In this document: positions 61,180 through 64,000 of the stretch, one piece after another | How positions within the stretch are numbered: the first letter of the stretch is position 1 | How the letters are laid out: every line of letters begins with the position of its first letter | NCBI GenBank assembly: GCA_965230765.1 | Contig: CBDDLR010000002.1 | Coordinates: 558,001-622,000, forward strand | From: Sunxiuqinia sp965230765 | GTDB lineage: Bacteria > Bacteroidota > Bacteroidia > Bacteroidales > Prolixibacteraceae | Reading direction: 5' to 3' | Length of the DNA: 64,000 nt | Program-made: the position numbers and the translations under genes | The notes under the pieces: generated by a model | The model's input: only the letters and a program-made list of their open reading frames with translations | Databases searched by the model: none | Told to the model about the DNA's origin: nothing

Positions 61180-62393
61180 TATTGTTTTTCTTATTAACAA
61201 TGGCTGTTCAGGGACAGTCACCCCACGGTGATGATTTTGAAATGGATTGTGCGGTTTGTCATTCAGCTGAGAGTTGGAATGTTCTGGAGAAAGATATGAA
61301 ATTCAATCATGGTAACAGTCGATTCAAATTAAAAGGACAACACTCGGATATACAGTGTAAAGAATGCCATTCAAGCCTGGTATTTTCTCTGGCCAGCAGG
61401 GAATGTATTTCCTGTCATATCGATGTTCACCAGAACACATTGGGTGCCGATTGTGAAAGGTGCCACAACTCCAATTCCTGGATTGTGATCAATGCAAGGG
61501 AAATCCATCGTCAGGGACGGTTTCAATTGAATGGTTCACACGCGACCACCGATTGTTTTTCTTGTCATGAATCAGCCAGCAACCTTCGTTTTGATCCGCT
61601 TGGGATTGCTTGTGTTGATTGTCATTTAGAGGACTATATGGCAACAAATTCGCCCAACCATGCACAATCCGGATATTCAACACATTGCATAGATTGTCAC
61701 AGCATAAAAGCGATAAGCTGGGATGCGGAAGGAATTGATCATAGCTTCTTTCCAATAACTGGGGTTCATGCTGTAAGTTGTTTGGATTGTCATACCAGCG
61801 GGACATTTGAGCGCATTCCCAACGATTGTTTTTCGTGCCATCAGAAAGATTATCTGGCAACAAGCAATCCAAACCATCAGCAGCTCGGATTTTTAAATGA
61901 TTGTGAGATATGCCATTCACTTGATCCGGGATGGAAGCCTGCACGTTTTGATGGACACAACAGTGTTTATCCGTTAAATGGAGCACATGCTACCATTGCT
62001 AATGATTGTGCAGCTTGTCATCAGGGTAATTTCAATACCACACCAACTACATGCTTTGGTTGTCATGAGGCTGATTTTAATAGCACCACTGATCCTGATC
62101 ATGCAGCTGCCAAATTTAACCACGAATGCGAGGATTGCCACAATGAAATAGCATGGGAGCCTTCTACATTTAATCACGATCGTGAGTATTTCCCAATTTA
62201 TTCAGGTCCTCATAGAGGTACATGGAATAGTTGTACCGATTGCCACACTACTGCAAATAACTATTCTGCTTTTAGTTGTATCGAATGCCATGAGCACAAT
62301 CAAAACAGAATGCACAACAAGCATCGTGAAGTGAGTGGTTATAGCTGGCAGAGTTCAGCTTGTTTTTCATGTCATCCAACTGGTCGTGAATAA
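61158..62393 (+). CDS. 16-heme c-type cytochrome
   Basis: A 411-residue exported protein with signal peptide (LPFIILFFLLTMAVQGQ) and 16 CxxCH motifs, again about one heme per 26 residues. It has the same repeat style (FNHGNSRFKLKGQH near the start). NPNHxQxGFxxxCxxCH-like units recur in its middle. Its start lies inside the end of the 20-heme gene, so the two are translated together in a set ratio and probably form one complex. No lipobox and no membrane helix were seen apart from the signal. Confidence 0.93.
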   Translation: MHKLPFIILFFLLTMAVQGQSPHGDDFEMDCAVCHSAESWNVLEKDMKFNHGNSRFKLKGQHSDIQCKECHSSLVFSLASRECISCHIDVHQNTLGADCERCHNSNSWIVINAREIHRQGRFQLNGSHATTDCFSCHESASNLRFDPLGIACVDCHLEDYMATNSPNHAQSGYSTHCIDCHSIKAISWDAEGIDHSFFPITGVHAVSCLDCHTSGTFERIPNDCFSCHQKDYLATSNPNHQQLGFLNDCEICHSLDPGWKPARFDGHNSVYPLNGAHATIANDCAACHQGNFNTTPTTCFGCHEADFNSTTDPDHAAAKFNHECEDCHNEIAWEPSTFNHDREYFPIYSGPHRGTWNSCTDCHTTANNYSAFSCIECHEHNQNRMHNKHREVSGYSWQSSACFSCHPTGRE

Positions 62394-62397
62394 AAAA

Positions 62398-64000
62398 ATG
62401 AAGATGAAGAAATTGCTTTTGATATACCTTTTCTGTTTACCTGCTTATTTGCTTGCTCAAGAAGGTGAATTCCGAAGTTTGGGAAAAGTGTCATACATTT
62501 CTTCGCAGAATATTTATGTGCGTTTTGATGGGGTAAATACAATTCAATCTGGTGATTCTTTGTTTGTTTTCCATGGCGGGACACACCAACTCATGTTTGT
62601 TGTTCAGTCCAGATCGTCACTTTCATGCATGGGAACTCCTGAAATTGGAATTGAAGTCAAATTGGGGCAAGAAGTATACGGAACAATCACCAGAAAAAAG
62701 CAAGTCCCTTTGACTGAGGGAACAATTGTTAATCCATTAATTGCAGATACCACAACAGTTACGGATGAAGTAGTGGAAGAAGCAGCTCTTTCGCCTTTCA
62801 GGGAGAAAATCAGGGGACGTGCCTCAGTAGCTTCCTATTCAGGTTTCTCAGATATGACCGATTCAGATTTTTTAAGAATGAGGTATACTTTTTCTATGCA
62901 GGCAGAAAACATCTCAGATAGCCGTTTTTCTACTGATGCCTATGTTTCATTTACACATCGAAATGGTGAATGGGATCGTGTGCAGGACAATTTGTTTAAT
63001 GCCTTTAAAATTTACAATCTTGCTCTTAAATACCAACCCACCTTAAAAACATCCATTTGGTTGGGACGAAAAGTCAACCCTAATCTCTCGAATATTGGGG
63101 CAATTGACGGAATTCAATTTGAAACCAAACTAAATAGTATAAGCCTGGGGGCAGCCGTTGGATATCGACCAGATTATATGGACTATGGTTTAAACACTGA
63201 TTTATTCGAATTTGGTGCATACCTCGCGCATGAGTTTTCTACAGAAAACGGTTCGTTGCGAAATTCACTAGCTTTTTTTGAGCAGCAAAATACGGGAAAA
63301 ACTGACAGAAGATTTGTTTATTTCCAGCATAGTAATGCCCTGATTCGGGATGTATACTTTTTTCTTTCCAGCGAATTGGATTTATACAAACTTGAAAATG
63401 GTAATTCCAAAAGTACGTTGAGTCTTACGGGGTTTTATGCTTCTATTCGATATCGGGTAATCAGACAACTATCTTTTTATGCTTCGTATGATGCGAGAAA
63501 GAATGTTGTTTATTATGAGACCTTTAAGAATTTTGCCGATCGGTTGCTGGAGGAAGCAACAAGGCAAGGAGCACATCTTAAGGTCAACTATCGTCCTTTA
63601 AATGATTGGAACTTTGGAGGAGGTGCGAGCTATCGAACAAGGGATGGCGATATAAGGCCAGCAAAGACAATCAGGATGTTTGCCACTAATTCGGATGTGC
63701 CATTCCTTGATGGTTCAGTAACAGTTTCCGGAAACTTACTTGAAACAAGTTACCTGAATGGAGTTGCTGGTGATATTAAGTTTTTTAAGGATTTGTACAA
63801 CGGGAAAATAAACAGCAGCATTGGATATCGATATGTTTATTACGATTTTTATCAATCTGAACAAACCCTGAGACAACACATAGCTGATCTGGATCTTTCC
63901 TGGAAGGTTAATTCTAAGCTTTCATTTTCTGTAAATTATGAAGGGTCATTTGAACGCGAAGGTATCTTTCATTCATTTTATTTAAACCTTATTAAACGTT
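62398..64000 (+). CDS. Outer-membrane beta-barrel protein, partial (3' end outside window)
   Basis: The frame stays open from ATG 62398 to the window end (534 codons) without a stop. It begins with a signal peptide (KKLLLIYLFCLPAYLLAQ), then a small N-terminal domain to about residue 100 (LGKVSYISSQNIYVRFDG, GDSLFVF, one Cys in SSLSCMG), an acidic linker, and from about residue 145 repeated amphipathic strands with aromatic ends (LRMRYTFSMQAENIS, TDAYVSFTHRNGEWD, LALKYQPTLKTSIWLGRK, LGAAVGYRPDYMDYG). This is a large barrel. It starts 4 bases after the 16-heme gene and is the obvious outer-membrane partner of the cytochromes, by analogy with MtrB. Confidence 0.85.
   Translation, partial: MKMKKLLLIYLFCLPAYLLAQEGEFRSLGKVSYISSQNIYVRFDGVNTIQSGDSLFVFHGGTHQLMFVVQSRSSLSCMGTPEIGIEVKLGQEVYGTITRKKQVPLTEGTIVNPLIADTTTVTDEVVEEAALSPFREKIRGRASVASYSGFSDMTDSDFLRMRYTFSMQAENISDSRFSTDAYVSFTHRNGEWDRVQDNLFNAFKIYNLALKYQPTLKTSIWLGRKVNPNLSNIGAIDGIQFETKLNSISLGAAVGYRPDYMDYGLNTDLFEFGAYLAHEFSTENGSLRNSLAFFEQQNTGKTDRRFVYFQHSNALIRDVYFFLSSELDLYKLENGNSKSTLSLTGFYASIRYRVIRQLSFYASYDARKNVVYYETFKNFADRLLEEATRQGAHLKVNYRPLNDWNFGGGASYRTRDGDIRPAKTIRMFATNSDVPFLDGSVTVSGNLLETSYLNGVAGDIKFFKDLYNGKINSSIGYRYVYYDFYQSEQTLRQHIADLDLSWKVNSKLSFSVNYEGSFEREGIFHSFYLNLIKR

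Noticed and set aside
61489..61986. 165-codon frame antisense to the 16-heme cytochrome
   Set aside because: It comes from reverse reading of the repeated CxxCH codons and has no protein-like features.

Overview
The window looks like chromosomal DNA of a Bacteroidota bacterium, most likely a marine or sediment member of the Marinilabiliales/Prolixibacteraceae type; that rank is inferred. The evidence is an AT-rich genome with weak Shine-Dalgarno sites, many genes preceded by the Bacteroidota -7 box TANNTTTG, a protease with a type IX secretion tail, LytS/LytTR signalling, hexuronate and polysaccharide genes, and the ffh-folD pair. Genes lie on both strands in short operons. No phage, CRISPR array or complete insertion sequence was seen.

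1-31.5 kb is mostly metabolic. It holds a flavodiiron protein (5' end cut off), uxaB-uxaA for hexuronate breakdown, an AAA-type ATPase, a LytS/LytTR two-component pair, transketolase, serA, prfC, a C26-type amidotransferase-like lipid-exported protein, a strange helical-repeat protein with a degenerate GH16 domain, a patatin/BamA-like phospholipase, a YitT protein, a porin plus DASS carboxylate transporter, a small Cys protein, ffh-folD, and a beta-helix lipoprotein. A methionine operon on the minus strand reads aspartokinase-like gene, metY, metA. It is preceded by a 31-codon ORF rich in Met codons that ends at a hairpin, a candidate methionine attenuator that the usual gene callers would miss.

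31.5-51.4 kb carries a 149-bp MITE-like repeat, a three-gene overlapping set concerned with tRNA (free-standing ThrRS editing domain, TatD-like hydrolase, TcdA), a secreted serine protease, a SirB1-like protein, nucleoside phosphorylase, prohibitin-like protein, thioesterases, an S9 peptidase, tRNA-Lys with two tandem degenerate copies of its own 3' end and terminator, SDR, LysE, an esterase, Nudix-pepP, and a second histidine kinase.

51.4-55.5 kb is an accessory patch bounded on both sides by arrays of the heptamer GGGTTRC in opposite orientation. Inside are an S41 peptidase-like gene, an attC-like element, a small lipoprotein gene, the second copy of the 149-bp repeat, a long hairpin, a beta-lactamase-family serine hydrolase and a frameshifted two-TM gene.

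55.5-64 kb has YgiQ, a fused two-domain acyltransferase of the OlsF/GlsA-GlsB kind, and at the right edge a tight cluster: a 20-heme cytochrome, a 16-heme cytochrome overlapping it by 22 bases, and, 4 bases later, an outer-membrane beta-barrel protein running out of the window. This cluster is a candidate trans-outer-membrane electron conduit and is the most striking system here.
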